Numbered from the stretch's first letter, positions 1 through 7,921 are shown. The stretch is 45,877 bases of DNA from JBEIVB01 sp040374085 (GCA_040374085.1 JBEIVB010000010.1:1-45877), one strand, 5' to 3'. Notes: a model not told the origin generated them from the letters alone. Program-made: numbers and translations.

Positions 1-570
1 GACCAGATCATGTATGGAGGTACGCCGGTAAAACAAGAAAAGCTGGTTTACGTACTGCTCAACAAACCCAAGGATTACATCACTACTGTAGACGATCCGC
101 AAAAGCGCAAGACCGTTCTAGACCTGGTGCGCGATGCTGCCCGGGAGCGCATCTATCCCGTTGGCAGGCTCGACCGAAACACAACCGGACTCCTCTTGCT
201 TACCAACGACGGCGACCTCACCAAGATCCTCACCCACCCCCGTTACGAAAAGCAAAAGCTTTACCACGTAGAGCTCGATAAACCACTTCACCGCGACGAT
301 CTGCTTCAGATCCGCAAAGGCATACACCTCGATGATGGTCTAATTGAAGTGGACGATGTGCAGTACGTAGAGGGAGCATCGAAACAAGAAGTTGGCATTT
401 CTCTGCATTCCGGCAGAAACCGCATTGTGCGTCGAATCTTCGAGCATCTGGGGTATTTTGTGAAGAAACTCGACCGCGTGGCCTATGCCGGTCTCACCAA
501 AAAAGATCTTCCTCGCGGGAGGTGGCGCCACCTTACGCCTGCAGAGGTGGCCCGCATAAAAAAAGCCTGA
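1..570 (+). CDS. rluB: RluB/RsuA-family 23S rRNA pseudouridine synthase (5'-truncated)
   Basis: This is the C-terminal catalytic part of an RsuA/RluB-type pseudouridine synthase, which isomerises a specific uridine in rRNA. The frame is open to the left window edge, so the usual N-terminal S4 RNA-binding domain lies outside. The segment GRLDRNTTGLLLLTNDG holds the family signature with the catalytic Asp in the GRLD motif, and RNRIVRRIFEHLGY is the typical C-terminal conserved block. The ATG at 10 is probably internal, because family members have the S4 domain and a linker before the LLNKPK motif. The stop codon overlaps the start of the next gene (TGATG). Assignment to RluB rather than RsuA or RluE/F follows general resemblance to Bacteroidota homologues and is less certain than the family. 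Confidence 0.9.
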   Translation, partial: DQIMYGGTPVKQEKLVYVLLNKPKDYITTVDDPQKRKTVLDLVRDAARERIYPVGRLDRNTTGLLLLTNDGDLTKILTHPRYEKQKLYHVELDKPLHRDDLLQIRKGIHLDDGLIEVDDVQYVEGASKQEVGISLHSGRNRIVRRIFEHLGYFVKKLDRVAYAGLTKKDLPRGRWRHLTPAEVARIKKA

Positions 571-1184
571 TGATGGGTAGGAGAGCCATGTTCACCGCGG
601 GCTTACTCCTTGTCCTACTCTCCGGAAATCACCCGGCGAGCGCGTTCCCTTCGCTTTCTCCGCCGGAATGGCGTTGGGTACTGCGCCATCCTTTTGCAGC
701 ACACAAGGCATGGAAAGTAAGCCGCGAAACCATACGAACCTGCTCTGAACGGAGAGGAAAATATCCATTGGACAGCGCACTCTCGGGAGGTAACCTCGAC
801 GCCTTTCGACATGCATACTGGATGGCACGGTTAACCCAACGCATCGGAGAGAGAAGAGCGAGAAACTTGGGAATCGCACACGAAAAAGGCAATTACCGCA
901 TGTTTCAAAAAGGCAAACTCGAAGAAGGCATGCGTCCCGACTCGCTCTCTTCGGTAATGGATCTACAAAACAATGAATGGGGTATAAAAATGGGGAAAGA
1001 AAACCCCAAACTCGTGCCTCAGCAAATATCGGATTTGGTCATGCGCGAGCTTCTTGACGGAAAGGGCATAAAACTCCTATGCAGTATGGACGGCGTTTGG
1101 CTCGATTGCAACCAAAAGCCCATTGCCCTTTTCGCGTATTCCAGGCGTTGGTACATACCTTTTTGCTTAGTAGCTACTCCATAG
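570..1184 (+). CDS. DUF6973-type secreted protein
   Basis: A 204-residue protein that starts inside the stop codon of the pseudouridine synthase gene (TGATG, start at 570; a second ATG follows directly at 573). The first 25 or so residues form a signal peptide: basic MMGRRAM, a hydrophobic run, then a likely cleavage after ASA. The mature part has NLDAFRHAYWMARLT, a conserved Glu in AHEKGN, and MDLQNNEWG. This spacing of DAFRHAYW, Glu and D-x-x-N-N-x-x-G matches my recollection of the DUF6973 family, whose function is unknown. The conserved His, Asp, Glu and Asn could form a metal or catalytic site, but that is inference. Export to the periplasm is likely. Confidence 0.75.
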   Translation: MMGRRAMFTAGLLLVLLSGNHPASAFPSLSPPEWRWVLRHPFAAHKAWKVSRETIRTCSERRGKYPLDSALSGGNLDAFRHAYWMARLTQRIGERRARNLGIAHEKGNYRMFQKGKLEEGMRPDSLSSVMDLQNNEWGIKMGKENPKLVPQQISDLVMRELLDGKGIKLLCSMDGVWLDCNQKPIALFAYSRRWYIPFCLVATP

Positions 1185-1189
1185 CCTTT

Positions 1190-1230
1190 GTAAAATAAAA
1201 AAGGGAGGCTTTTGAAAACCTCCCTTATAA
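1190..1230 (-). terminator. Intrinsic terminator of the exbB-tonB operon
   Basis: The 8-bp stem AAGGGAGG/CCTCCCTT (1201-1208 with 1219-1226) encloses a small loop that can extend pairing through TTTT/AAAA. Read on the minus strand it is followed directly by a T-rich tract (TTTTTTATTTTA). It lies about 20 bp after the tonB stop codon. The plus-strand T-tract is poor, so it serves mainly the minus strand. Confidence 0.8.
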
Positions 1231-1247
1231 GAAATGACAAACAAAAA

Positions 1248-2078
1248 TTACTGAGCTAACGTAAACTTTACCGGGTAATTGAAGATTACCGGAACCGGGC
1301 GGCCGTTGTTCTTGCCAACTGACCAATTGGGCATGTTGCGAATTACTCGAACCGCCTCTTCTTCTAAACCGCGGCCACCTTTCACGCCCCTTACAACCTT
1401 AACGTCGGAAACCTTGCCTTCTTTAGTAATAACAAAAGACACATATACAGTTCCTTGAATGTTGTTTTCTTTCTCGAGCTCGGGGTAGCGAATGTTCTTT
1501 TGCATGAACTTCACCAGAGATTCATCGCCACCGGGGAATGAAGGCATTTCCTCTACAATCATCAGGGGAGCTTCCTCTTTGTCTTCGATGACCTCATTCT
1601 TTGGAGCATCAACCGGCAAATCGATAACCCCTTCTGTTCCTTCTTGAGTGGTAACCCCGGCGTTGGACTCCTGAAGCTCTGTTTGAGCCGGTGGAATGTC
1701 TTCTTCAGGAACGGGCTCGTTGGTTACCACAGGTGGAACAAACTTAATGGTTTCTTGAACCGGTGGTGGCGGCTCTACAGGTGGTGGTGGTGGCTCATCT
1801 TTATCAATGGGAGGTGCATCCATTAGGTTCACCTCCTGTACAGAAACCTTCTTTTCTTCCGGCCTCAAACTCTCCAAATAGGAAATGATGGTTGGGACGC
1901 TAACGCCCACCACGAAAATGATGACAGAGGCAATAATGGCACGCACCATGGTGCGGTTGTAGCTGGATCGAATGACATATGCACCGTACTCGTGGTTGCG
2001 GTCCTCAAAAACCAACTTGTTTCGGCCGGGCGAAACAACGTTATCCCAATCGGCAAATAGGTTGTTTTGTGATGCCAT
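1248..2078 (-). CDS. tonB: Energy transducer TonB
   Basis: A 276-residue TonB-family protein that spans the periplasm and passes proton-motive force from the ExbB/ExbD complex to outer-membrane receptors. A cytoplasmic N-terminus of about 43 residues carries the Bacteroidota motif NHEYGAYVIR, followed by one membrane segment (about 44-66), a Pro/Glu-rich linker (PPPPP and PPPP between 94 and 108) and a C-terminal TonB domain (about 185-276, with FPGG, YPE, G-V-Y-V-S-F-x-I and a closing PV-F-x-L strand). It is the last gene of exbB-exbD-exbD-tonB, 3 bp after the second exbD, and is followed by an intrinsic terminator. The large beta-barrel protein at 15150-17990 is a plausible partner. Confidence 0.95.
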   Translation of the reverse strand: MASQNNLFADWDNVVSPGRNKLVFEDRNHEYGAYVIRSSYNRTMVRAIIASVIIFVVGVSVPTIISYLESLRPEEKKVSVQEVNLMDAPPIDKDEPPPPPVEPPPPVQETIKFVPPVVTNEPVPEEDIPPAQTELQESNAGVTTQEGTEGVIDLPVDAPKNEVIEDKEEAPLMIVEEMPSFPGGDESLVKFMQKNIRYPELEKENNIQGTVYVSFVITKEGKVSDVKVVRGVKGGRGLEEEAVRVIRNMPNWSVGKNNGRPVPVIFNYPVKFTLAQ

Positions 2079-2081
2079 GGA

Positions 2082-2720
2082 TTATTGAACTACAACGTTT
2101 TTAACCATGTCCAACTCGCTCGGAGTAATGTCCACAATGGCATAGCGACCTACGTTACAGATGGCCATTTCATCGAGAATATCCACGAGGTTTTTGTACG
2201 TAGAGCCATCATCGGCTTTAATGAGCACAATCAACCCTTTCTTATCGGCGTACACTTTGTTGCGCTCTTCCTTAAATGCCTTCTCATCAATCTTTCCTTC
2301 CTTGAATTGTTGCTTGAGAGACTCAATGCGCTGGAAGGTCCCGTTGATTTCAGAGTTTTTATCCACCAACAACTTCCGGATTCCCTTGGAAGAAAAATTG
2401 GTGTATTCCACCACCGGCGGCTGGTTGGGATCGTCTGCACCCATGTACCAGTAGATGCGGTTCTTCTCACTGAGCAACAACGTAAGCGTTTGGTTGCCCG
2501 GAATTTTTGGAGGATCGTTGACCTTGTCTTTTACCGGCATGTTGATCTCCATTGCCTGGGGCTTGTTGAAGGTGGTTGTCAACATGAAAAAGGTCAACAA
2601 AAGAAAGGCAAGGTCCACCATGGGGGTCATGTCGATTTTGGTGGAGGACTTTTTCGCACGGACCTTGCCGCCGTGTTTGCCTCCACCACCGCCACCCTGG
2701 TCGGTATTTAATTCTGCCAT
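2082..2720 (-). CDS. exbD: Biopolymer transporter ExbD (second copy in operon)
   Basis: A 212-residue ExbD/TolR-family protein, the proton-channel subunit of the TonB motor. A Gly/Lys-rich cytoplasmic N-terminus (six Gly in a row at residues 9-14) leads into KIDMTPMVDLAFLLLTFFM, where Asp36 matches the essential membrane Asp of ExbD. A single membrane segment precedes a periplasmic domain of about 150 residues. Inside that domain, a Lys/Glu-rich stretch around 110-150 makes the protein longer than E. coli ExbD (141 residues), which is common in Bacteroidota. It lies 27 bp after the first exbD and 3 bp before tonB. Confidence 0.93.
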   Translation of the reverse strand: MAELNTDQGGGGGGKHGGKVRAKKSSTKIDMTPMVDLAFLLLTFFMLTTTFNKPQAMEINMPVKDKVNDPPKIPGNQTLTLLLSEKNRIYWYMGADDPNQPPVVEYTNFSSKGIRKLLVDKNSEINGTFQRIESLKQQFKEGKIDEKAFKEERNKVYADKKGLIVLIKADDGSTYKNLVDILDEMAICNVGRYAIVDITPSELDMVKNVVVQ

Positions 2721-2747
2721 GTGTTTGTTTCGTTAAAATGTGGGTGA

Positions 2748-3365
2748 TTACGGTGCAGTTTCCATATCGGTGACAAAATTGAATTTGTTCACCTTGTTGT
2801 CCTGAAGGGTATTGATGACCTGTTTCAAGACTGGGAATTTGGATTTGCTATCGCCTTTTATGGCAACCCTATACTTGGGATTTGCATAACGTGCGTTGTA
2901 TATCCAATCTTTAAGTTCGTTTTTTAACGAATCTGCGGGTATGCCTTTTCTCCCTGCCTTCTCGAGTTCTGCATAATATTGTTTTTGCTCGGTAGGGTTC
3001 AGACTTAGGAATTTAGGCATCTCGGCAATGGGCATTCCAAAAGAGGTGAGGATAGAGAATTTATACACTTGCTCTTTTGAAAAAGAAACTCCGTATTTCT
3101 CGCCCATATCCTGCAGCACCTTGGCGCGCTTTTCTTTTCCGTCGATATTGAAAAACACTTTCCCTTTGTCATCAATCAAGATGGTCATAAGATCGATGTC
3201 GGGCAGTTTTACCTCGGCGATGGAAGAAGGGGTGTCAACAAGAACCGGTTCCTCAGCCCGAAACTGGGTGGTGAGCATGAAGAAGGTTACCAGAAGGAAT
3301 GCCAAGTCCACCATCGGCGTCATGTCGAGGGAGGGACTTGACCTGGGTACTTTGATTTTTGGCAT
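2748..3365 (-). CDS. exbD: Biopolymer transporter ExbD (first copy in operon)
   Basis: A 205-residue ExbD paralogue. The short N-terminus MPKIKVPRSSPSLDMTPMVD places the essential Asp at residue 20, followed by the AFLLVTFFM membrane segment. The periplasmic part, about 165 residues, carries an insertion (about 95-160) absent from E. coli ExbD. Two tandem, non-identical exbD genes after exbB are the usual Bacteroidota arrangement, and the two proteins probably form a heteromeric ExbD pair within the ExbB pentamer (inference). It begins 54 bp after exbB. Confidence 0.93.
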   Translation of the reverse strand: MPKIKVPRSSPSLDMTPMVDLAFLLVTFFMLTTQFRAEEPVLVDTPSSIAEVKLPDIDLMTILIDDKGKVFFNIDGKEKRAKVLQDMGEKYGVSFSKEQVYKFSILTSFGMPIAEMPKFLSLNPTEQKQYYAELEKAGRKGIPADSLKNELKDWIYNARYANPKYRVAIKGDSKSKFPVLKQVINTLQDNKVNKFNFVTDMETAP

Positions 3366-3419
3366 GGTGCTTCAGTCTTTGGTTGGGAAGGGTTCCCGGT
3401 TTATACCGGCTGACCGAAT

Positions 3420-4229
3420 TTATTTGCCTGAATGCTTGGAGGCAAACGTTTGTACGATGGTGTATCCTGCCTCATCGATGCTGTAGGTAAGCGAGTCGAT
3501 TTTGCTGGTGAAGTAGTTGTACATCACAATGGCAATAGCAGACCCGATGATACCCAATGCCGTGTTGATGAGGGCCTCGGAGATACCGGTTGCAAGAGCA
3601 GTAGCATCAGGAGCTCCTGCCTGTGCTAGGGCAGAAAACGCGCGAATCATACCCAATACCGTTCCAATAAGACCAACGAGGGTAGCAATGGACGCGCAGG
3701 TTGAAATGATGACCAAATTCTTAGACAACATGGGAAGCTCCAAGGTGGTAGCCTCTTCCAGCTCTTTCTGAATGGAAATTACTTTGCTTTCCTTGTCCAT
3801 GCTGGCATCTGTCTCTACCTGACGATATTTGTTCAAGCCGGATTTCACCACGTTTGCAACAGAACCACGCTGTGCATCGCACTCAGAGATGGCCTTATCC
3901 AACTGACCGGCAGCCAACATCTCACGGGTCTTAACAACAAAACCTTCTACAGAGCCTTTGCCTTTTGCCTTGGAAATGGTGATGAAACGCTCTATGGAGA
4001 ACGTCAAAATGATGAGGAGAATGGCAATCAAAATAGGTACAATCATACCCCCTTTGTGAATGGTGCCGAGCATGTCTATGGGATGGTTCTCGGGGTCGCC
4101 TCCTTCAAAGTGACTGGGATTTCCCAGAATCACCATATAAATGATGATGGCTGCTACTAATGACGCGGGAATGGCAAGTGCCGCGAAAGCCATGGTAAAT
4201 TTTCCGCTTTTCGGTTGTTGTTTGCTCAT
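3420..4229 (-). CDS. exbB: MotA/TolQ/ExbB proton channel family protein
   Basis: A 269-residue inner-membrane protein, first gene of the TonB energising operon. Hydrophobic segments lie at about 13-35, 62-80, 165-195 and 210-240. The C-terminal half holds the ExbB/TolQ signature: a conserved Pro in LELPMLSKNLVIIS, then STCASIATLVGLIGTVLGMI, and a second Ala/Gly-rich helix with ISEALINTALGI. An extra N-terminal membrane segment compared with E. coli ExbB is usual in this phylum. It follows a 285-bp upstream gap, the longest in the window, which probably holds the operon promoter. Confidence 0.93.
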   Translation of the reverse strand: MSKQQPKSGKFTMAFAALAIPASLVAAIIIYMVILGNPSHFEGGDPENHPIDMLGTIHKGGMIVPILIAILLIILTFSIERFITISKAKGKGSVEGFVVKTREMLAAGQLDKAISECDAQRGSVANVVKSGLNKYRQVETDASMDKESKVISIQKELEEATTLELPMLSKNLVIISTCASIATLVGLIGTVLGMIRAFSALAQAGAPDATALATGISEALINTALGIIGSAIAIVMYNYFTSKIDSLTYSIDEAGYTIVQTFASKHSGK

Positions 4230-4427
4230 AGCGATTGAAATTGGGGGTGTTTTGAGTGGTTGATTTGCTTCGATTAAAAGGACGACAAGTTTATGAATTT
4301 TTTTTTACCCGCAATCCGCTTGCCCTGTGGCATGCGCATGCTTAACTATTTTTTGATAAAACATAGGGAATAAGCGGGAAGGTAAAGGTGAAAATAAGCT
4401 GGTGGCAGCTGTTGAGGGAAAGACGGG

Positions 4428-4435
4428 CAAACATA
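4428..4435 (-). promoter_or_regulatory. Candidate -7 box for the exbB operon (TATGTTTG)
   Basis: Read on the minus strand this is TATGTTTG, an exact match to the Bacteroidota -7 consensus TAnnTTTG, with an ATTG 17 bp upstream as a weak -33 element. It would give a leader of about 190 nt before exbB. A weaker alternative (TAAACTTG, 4286-4293, with ATTG 18 bp upstream) lies nearer the gene. The leader also contains the perfect 12-bp palindrome GCATGCGCATGC at 4330-4341. No other feature is visible in 4230-4514. Confidence 0.4.
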
Positions 4436-4514
4436 CCGGCTAACGCAGGGTACAATCTATTGTTGTGAACAAAACGGCAATCGGACAAAAACCACCAGTA
4501 AACGGCTGAATTGA

Positions 4515-4913
4515 CTACCTGTCTGGTTCGAGATTCGGGAGGCGGATTTGGTCGGGAACCGAAAATGCAGCAGGAAACGTTGGCAACACCCGTTTCAAAA
4601 AGCGATTGGCTTCGAGCTTAGATCGGAAATCGCCCACACGAATGCGGAAATTGGGCTGCTGGTAACTCTCATAGGCCGGAACTTCTGGAAACTGTTGAAG
4701 GAAACGAACTTTTACCTCTCGGGCCTTTTCGCGGTCGTTGCCAAAATGGAGCTGCACCCGAAAGCCATCCGTGGTTTGGCGCTCAGCCTGCTGCTGCATG
4801 AAACGATTCATCAACTCGCCTATGCGTGCGTCCTGCTGATAGGTTGCTTGACCAAAGGACTGGGCTGCACAAAGCAAGCCGGTCACAAAAACGCCCAAAA
4901 ACCACCCGTTCAT
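4515..4913 (-). CDS. SPOR domain-containing secreted protein
   Basis: A 132-residue protein with a signal peptide (MNGWFLGVFVTGLLCAAQSFGQ) and a C-terminal SPOR domain at about 53-118: GFRVQLHFGNDREKA, then RVGDFRSKLEANRFL. SPOR domains bind denuded peptidoglycan, often at division sites. The ATG at 4913 is preferred over longer upstream starts because it begins the signal peptide, and a TATGTTTG box lies 4 nt before it. It is divergent from the DUF4296 lipoprotein gene. Confidence 0.82.
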   Translation of the reverse strand: MNGWFLGVFVTGLLCAAQSFGQATYQQDARIGELMNRFMQQQAERQTTDGFRVQLHFGNDREKAREVKVRFLQQFPEVPAYESYQQPNFRIRVGDFRSKLEANRFLKRVLPTFPAAFSVPDQIRLPNLEPDR

Positions 4914-4917
4914 TTTA

Positions 4918-4925
4918 CAAACATA
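4918..4925 (-). promoter_or_regulatory. -7 promoter box of the SPOR gene (TATGTTTG)
   Basis: On the minus strand this is TATGTTTG, an exact TAnnTTTG match, separated from the ATG at 4913 by only 4 nt. Transcription would start at or next to the start codon. No convincing TTTG -33 element is seen. Confidence 0.55.
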
Positions 4926-4955
4926 CGGCTTGGTGATGGTTCCATGCATAGCGGT

Positions 4956-4963
4956 TACCTTTG
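4956..4963 (+). promoter_or_regulatory. -7 promoter box of the DUF4296 gene (TACCTTTG)
   Basis: TACCTTTG is an exact TAnnTTTG match, 5 nt before the ATG at 4969. With the box at 4918-4925 it forms a compact divergent promoter in a 55-bp region. TTGG at 4930-4933 is a poor -33 candidate. Confidence 0.55.
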
Positions 4964-4968
4964 AGACC

Positions 4969-5349
4969 ATGAAAATGGGCCATTTTGGACTCCTGGCACT
5001 TTGTCTGCTGATTCAACCTGCTTGTTCGGGAAACAAGGGGGCAGAAGTAAAACCCTTGCCCATTCCGGAACAAAAGCTGGTTGGGATTTTGGTGGATTTT
5101 CAGATTGCCGATGCCGCAATGGGCTTTGTTCCCGGCATGCAGGGACCCGGCTCAAGAGTGGACCGAAAGGCCATACACCTCGACATACTTAAGAAAGCCG
5201 GTTTCACATCTGCCCAGCTGGACACATCACTGAACCGGCTCGGAAAAAGCCCGGAAAAGCTGAAACAGGTGTATGAGAAAGTGCTGGAAAGCATCATGAC
5301 CACCCGGGCTGAAAAGAAAAAAGGCGGACCCACAGGACCGCCTCTATAA
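4969..5349 (+). CDS. DUF4296 domain-containing lipoprotein
   Basis: A 126-residue predicted lipoprotein: MKMGHFGLLALCLLIQPAC has a lipobox-like end with Cys19. The mature part begins with PLPIPEQKLVGILVDFQIADAAM, the pattern of DUF4296 (Pro-rich entry, then a helix ending in an acidic residue and D/E-A), and continues with helices containing HLDILKKAGFTSAQLDTSL. Family function is unknown. An earlier TTG in frame at 4930 is rejected because the signal peptide starts at 4969, 5 nt after a TACCTTTG promoter box. The last codons, encoding a Gly/Pro-rich tail, coincide with an intrinsic terminator used by the opposite strand. Confidence 0.8.
   Translation: MKMGHFGLLALCLLIQPACSGNKGAEVKPLPIPEQKLVGILVDFQIADAAMGFVPGMQGPGSRVDRKAIHLDILKKAGFTSAQLDTSLNRLGKSPEKLKQVYEKVLESIMTTRAEKKKGGPTGPPL
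5310..5345 (-). terminator. Intrinsic terminator for the TPR gene, inside the convergent DUF4296 CDS
   Basis: The arms GGCGG (5323-5327) and CCGCC (5338-5342) with an inner CC/GG pairing form a hairpin. Read on the minus strand it is followed by TTTTTTCTTTTC. It lies about 25 bp after the TPR-gene stop, within the last codons of the opposing DUF4296 gene. Confidence 0.7.
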
Positions 5350-5366
5350 GTTTTATCGATCAAATA

Positions 5367-6941
5367 TTATTTTATTGCCTGAAGGGCTTTGTTCGCCTTG
5401 TCGTTCGCAGGATCCAACTCCTTGACTTTTGTCCAGTATATTTTGGAGTTTGCGTTGTCTTTCTTAGCAAAGTAATAATAGCCCAAATATGAGTAGGCTT
5501 CTATCAGGTCTTTGCTGTTTTTTTCTACGTTCTCCAACCCCTTCTCAATATATCGTTCATACCAAGGCTTAGCCAGTCCCTTTGTGGTTTCGGGATCGAG
5601 GTTGGCGTTCACTTTAGCCTTCCACAAATACCCATTGCCTACCTTGGGTTGCATGGCCACAACCGTACCAAAACAAGTGTCTGCCTCGGTATAATTCTTC
5701 TCGAAAAAATAAGACTTACCAAGATTATAATAGTCGTTTACGGTAATGCCTTTCTTTGAGGCAATCTTTAGATTAAAGTACTTAATTGCCTCGGTATTTT
5801 TCTTCATTTTGAAATAACTGGTGGCAATGTCGCCGTACAATTCCACTTTACTGGTATCCAAAGCAACGGCTTTAATAAGACTGATCAATCCAAGCGAATC
5901 CTTTCCATTCTTTGCGAAAATTCTACCTTGATACATATAATCGTCGGAAAGAACCTTGGTGCTTTCAGAGGGTGCCCGCATAAAAAAGCGGTTGCTGTAA
6001 GATAGAGCGAGTGCGGCCTCCCCTTTCTCATAATAAGAGAATGCTAGGATGCGGTTCAGCACGTTATCGGTGGTATCTTCTTTGAAGATCATACCAATTT
6101 GGTTGATGGCTTCGGAGTAGTCTTTGCTGAGGAAGAGAAACTTTGCATAGCGGCTGCGGGCCTCTTTGTTGTTGCTGGAGAGCTCTAGGAAGCGGCGGTA
6201 TTTAGCTTTTGCGCGCTCGTATTGACGCGCCATGTAGTACAATTCAGCCTGCTCGCGGTAGGCAGGAGCAAAAGAGGAGTCGATTTCAGCTGCGTTTTGA
6301 TAATATTCGAAAGCCAAAGAATAATTCTTTGCTCTACCGTAGAGCTGACCCTGGCGCAGGATGGCTTTCACGGATTTTTGATTCATCTGTTGAGCCTGCT
6401 TGTAATACTCAATGGCCTTACTGCCTTCTCCCTTTTCCTGCATAGCATCGCCCATGAGCAACTTAACCTCTACATTTTTCGGGTCGATCTTTTCGGCTTG
6501 AGCCAGAAGGGAAAGAGCCAAATCCAACTCCTTCTTATCCGCTTGAATGTAGCAATCGGCAATACGGGTGAGCACCGTAACATCACGGTTCTTGGTCATG
6601 GCCAAAGCCTTGTCGAAATTGACCTTAGCTCCATTGAACCGACCTTCATACCATTGCATCTTACCCAGGCCAACGTAGTTTAGTCCGTTCTCCGGTTGAA
6701 CGTCTATTCCTTTTTCGAAATAGTGGTTTGCAGAGTCAATCGCGTTCTGCTTAAAGTAGTTTTCGCCCAACCAGAAATAGTATTCTCCATTCTTATATTG
6801 ACCCTGGATGAGCTCTTTATACACCCGTGTAGCCTCATCGAACTGTTCGTTATCGGTTAGTTGAAGGGCCTGCTGAAGGGTTTGAGCAGGGGCTATGCCC
6901 GAAAGGATGAAAAAAGGCAAGAACAACCAAAGACGTTTCAT
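5367..6941 (-). CDS. Tetratricopeptide repeat protein (exported)
   Basis: A 524-residue protein with a signal peptide (MKRLWLFLPFFILSGIAPAQ) followed by TPR units over nearly the whole length, for example YYFWLGENYFKQNAIDSANHY, AIEYYKQAQQMNQKSV and YYNLGKSYFFEKNYTEADTC, about 34 residues apart. TPR arrays are protein-binding scaffolds. It lies 53 bp downstream of the PstS-like lipoprotein gene. A gene for a TPR protein next to a PstS-like gene and the TonB/Exb cluster is a recurrent Bacteroidota arrangement, so a role in envelope energising or assembly is possible (inference). Its own promoter box TACTTTTG lies 32 nt upstream at 6974-6981. Confidence 0.88.
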   Translation of the reverse strand: MKRLWLFLPFFILSGIAPAQTLQQALQLTDNEQFDEATRVYKELIQGQYKNGEYYFWLGENYFKQNAIDSANHYFEKGIDVQPENGLNYVGLGKMQWYEGRFNGAKVNFDKALAMTKNRDVTVLTRIADCYIQADKKELDLALSLLAQAEKIDPKNVEVKLLMGDAMQEKGEGSKAIEYYKQAQQMNQKSVKAILRQGQLYGRAKNYSLAFEYYQNAAEIDSSFAPAYREQAELYYMARQYERAKAKYRRFLELSSNNKEARSRYAKFLFLSKDYSEAINQIGMIFKEDTTDNVLNRILAFSYYEKGEAALALSYSNRFFMRAPSESTKVLSDDYMYQGRIFAKNGKDSLGLISLIKAVALDTSKVELYGDIATSYFKMKKNTEAIKYFNLKIASKKGITVNDYYNLGKSYFFEKNYTEADTCFGTVVAMQPKVGNGYLWKAKVNANLDPETTKGLAKPWYERYIEKGLENVEKNSKDLIEAYSYLGYYYFAKKDNANSKIYWTKVKELDPANDKANKALQAIK

Positions 6942-6973
6942 AGGAGGGAGATGAAGAATGGATGAAAGAGGTG

Positions 6974-6981
6974 CAAAAGTA
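6974..6981 (-). promoter_or_regulatory. -7 box upstream of the TPR gene (TACTTTTG)
   Basis: Exact TAnnTTTG match on the minus strand, 32 nt before the ATG at 6941, in the 53-bp gap after the PstS-like gene. GTTG is about 24 bp further upstream, a poor -33 match. Confidence 0.4.
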
Positions 6982-6994
6982 AGAGTTTGGCTGT

Positions 6995-7921
6995 TTACTT
7001 GGTGTCAACGATGCGTACCGGCATGGTGGCAGGCACCATACCCGCTTTGAGCACCATCCTCTGCCCTTTCTCCCCTGCCAAAAACGATACCAAACCTGTA
7101 CCGAGGCCCGCTCTGGCCTCTCGGCTTACCGACAACATGTAGCGGGTTAACGGATATTGCTTAAGCGCAATATAGGCCTGCAAAGGAGGAACTGCGGGCA
7201 TTCCAACACCTTCGGCTACAGATACCAAACGTACTTGCTTCCGAAACTGTTGAACCTGAGGATCGTCGGCATCGCTGATCCAGCTTACGCTGATGACCCC
7301 CAAGGCGCCGGGGTGCTCGGATACATAGCGAATAACCTCCGCATTGCTGTTTACAGCGAAACAGTTGGACAACAAAGCGGCCCCTTTCAAAAAGCGTTCG
7401 CTCAAGAAGCGGGCGTTGGCAGAGGCCGGATGATCGAACACCACTCGAACCCTGCCACGGCCCGATGCGTTGTTAAGCGCTCCCCAGGTGCAGGTACTAT
7501 CGGAAAATACCTTCTGCAACTGATTCAGCGTTAGAACGGTATCTTGGCTTTGCGGGTGAACCACTAACGCAACTGCATCAATGGCCAGTTTGGTGATGCG
7601 GGGCTTAAGATGAATGGCTTCAAACTGCTTCATCTCACCTGCATTGGGTTCGCGGCAAACCACTGCAAACCGAACCGAATCGGCCATAAGCAAGGCATAC
7701 GCGTTGGCTTCGTGAGTGTAAATGGGCCGCACGGTTGCTTTTGTGTAAAGATGCTGAAACACATACAGTTGTGTATCGAGCAAGGGCTGGTAAGAACCAT
7801 CTACGGCAATGGCAATGTCACCAGCGGTGGGAGTGTCGCTTGAAACTTTGCGCACATTACCTGTGCAGCCCATCAGAAGAGAAAGACAAAACGCCGAAAC
7901 GAAAAAAAAGGAGACTCTCAT
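6995..7921 (-). CDS. PstS-like phosphate-type substrate-binding lipoprotein
   Basis: A 308-residue lipoprotein (MRVSFFFVSAFCLSLLMGC, lipid Cys at 19). The mature part has the order of a class II periplasmic binding protein of the PstS family: an IAVDGSYQPLLD start, a VALVVHPQSQ hinge strand, LNQLQKVFSDSTCTWG, and a late GLGTGLVSFLAGEKGQRMVLKAG element. The ATG at 7921 is preferred to the TTG at 7927, because it begins the signal peptide and sits 2 bp after the preceding stop. No pstABC or phoU genes accompany it, so it may not serve a phosphate transporter at all. It sits between a small two-helix membrane protein and a TPR protein, near the TonB operon, which matches a common Bacteroidota neighbourhood. 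Confidence 0.8.
   Translation of the reverse strand: MRVSFFFVSAFCLSLLMGCTGNVRKVSSDTPTAGDIAIAVDGSYQPLLDTQLYVFQHLYTKATVRPIYTHEANAYALLMADSVRFAVVCREPNAGEMKQFEAIHLKPRITKLAIDAVALVVHPQSQDTVLTLNQLQKVFSDSTCTWGALNNASGRGRVRVVFDHPASANARFLSERFLKGAALLSNCFAVNSNAEVIRYVSEHPGALGVISVSWISDADDPQVQQFRKQVRLVSVAEGVGMPAVPPLQAYIALKQYPLTRYMLSVSREARAGLGTGLVSFLAGEKGQRMVLKAGMVPATMPVRIVDTK

Noticed and set aside
2085..2711. Plus-strand reading frame of 208 codons opposite exbD
   Set aside because: It mirrors the exbD coding frame and its translation has no recognisable motif; it is a codon-composition shadow.
4451..4462. ACAAT/ATTGT inverted repeat upstream of exbB
   Set aside because: Five-base arms in AT-rich sequence are expected by chance, and no T-tract or second copy supports a function.
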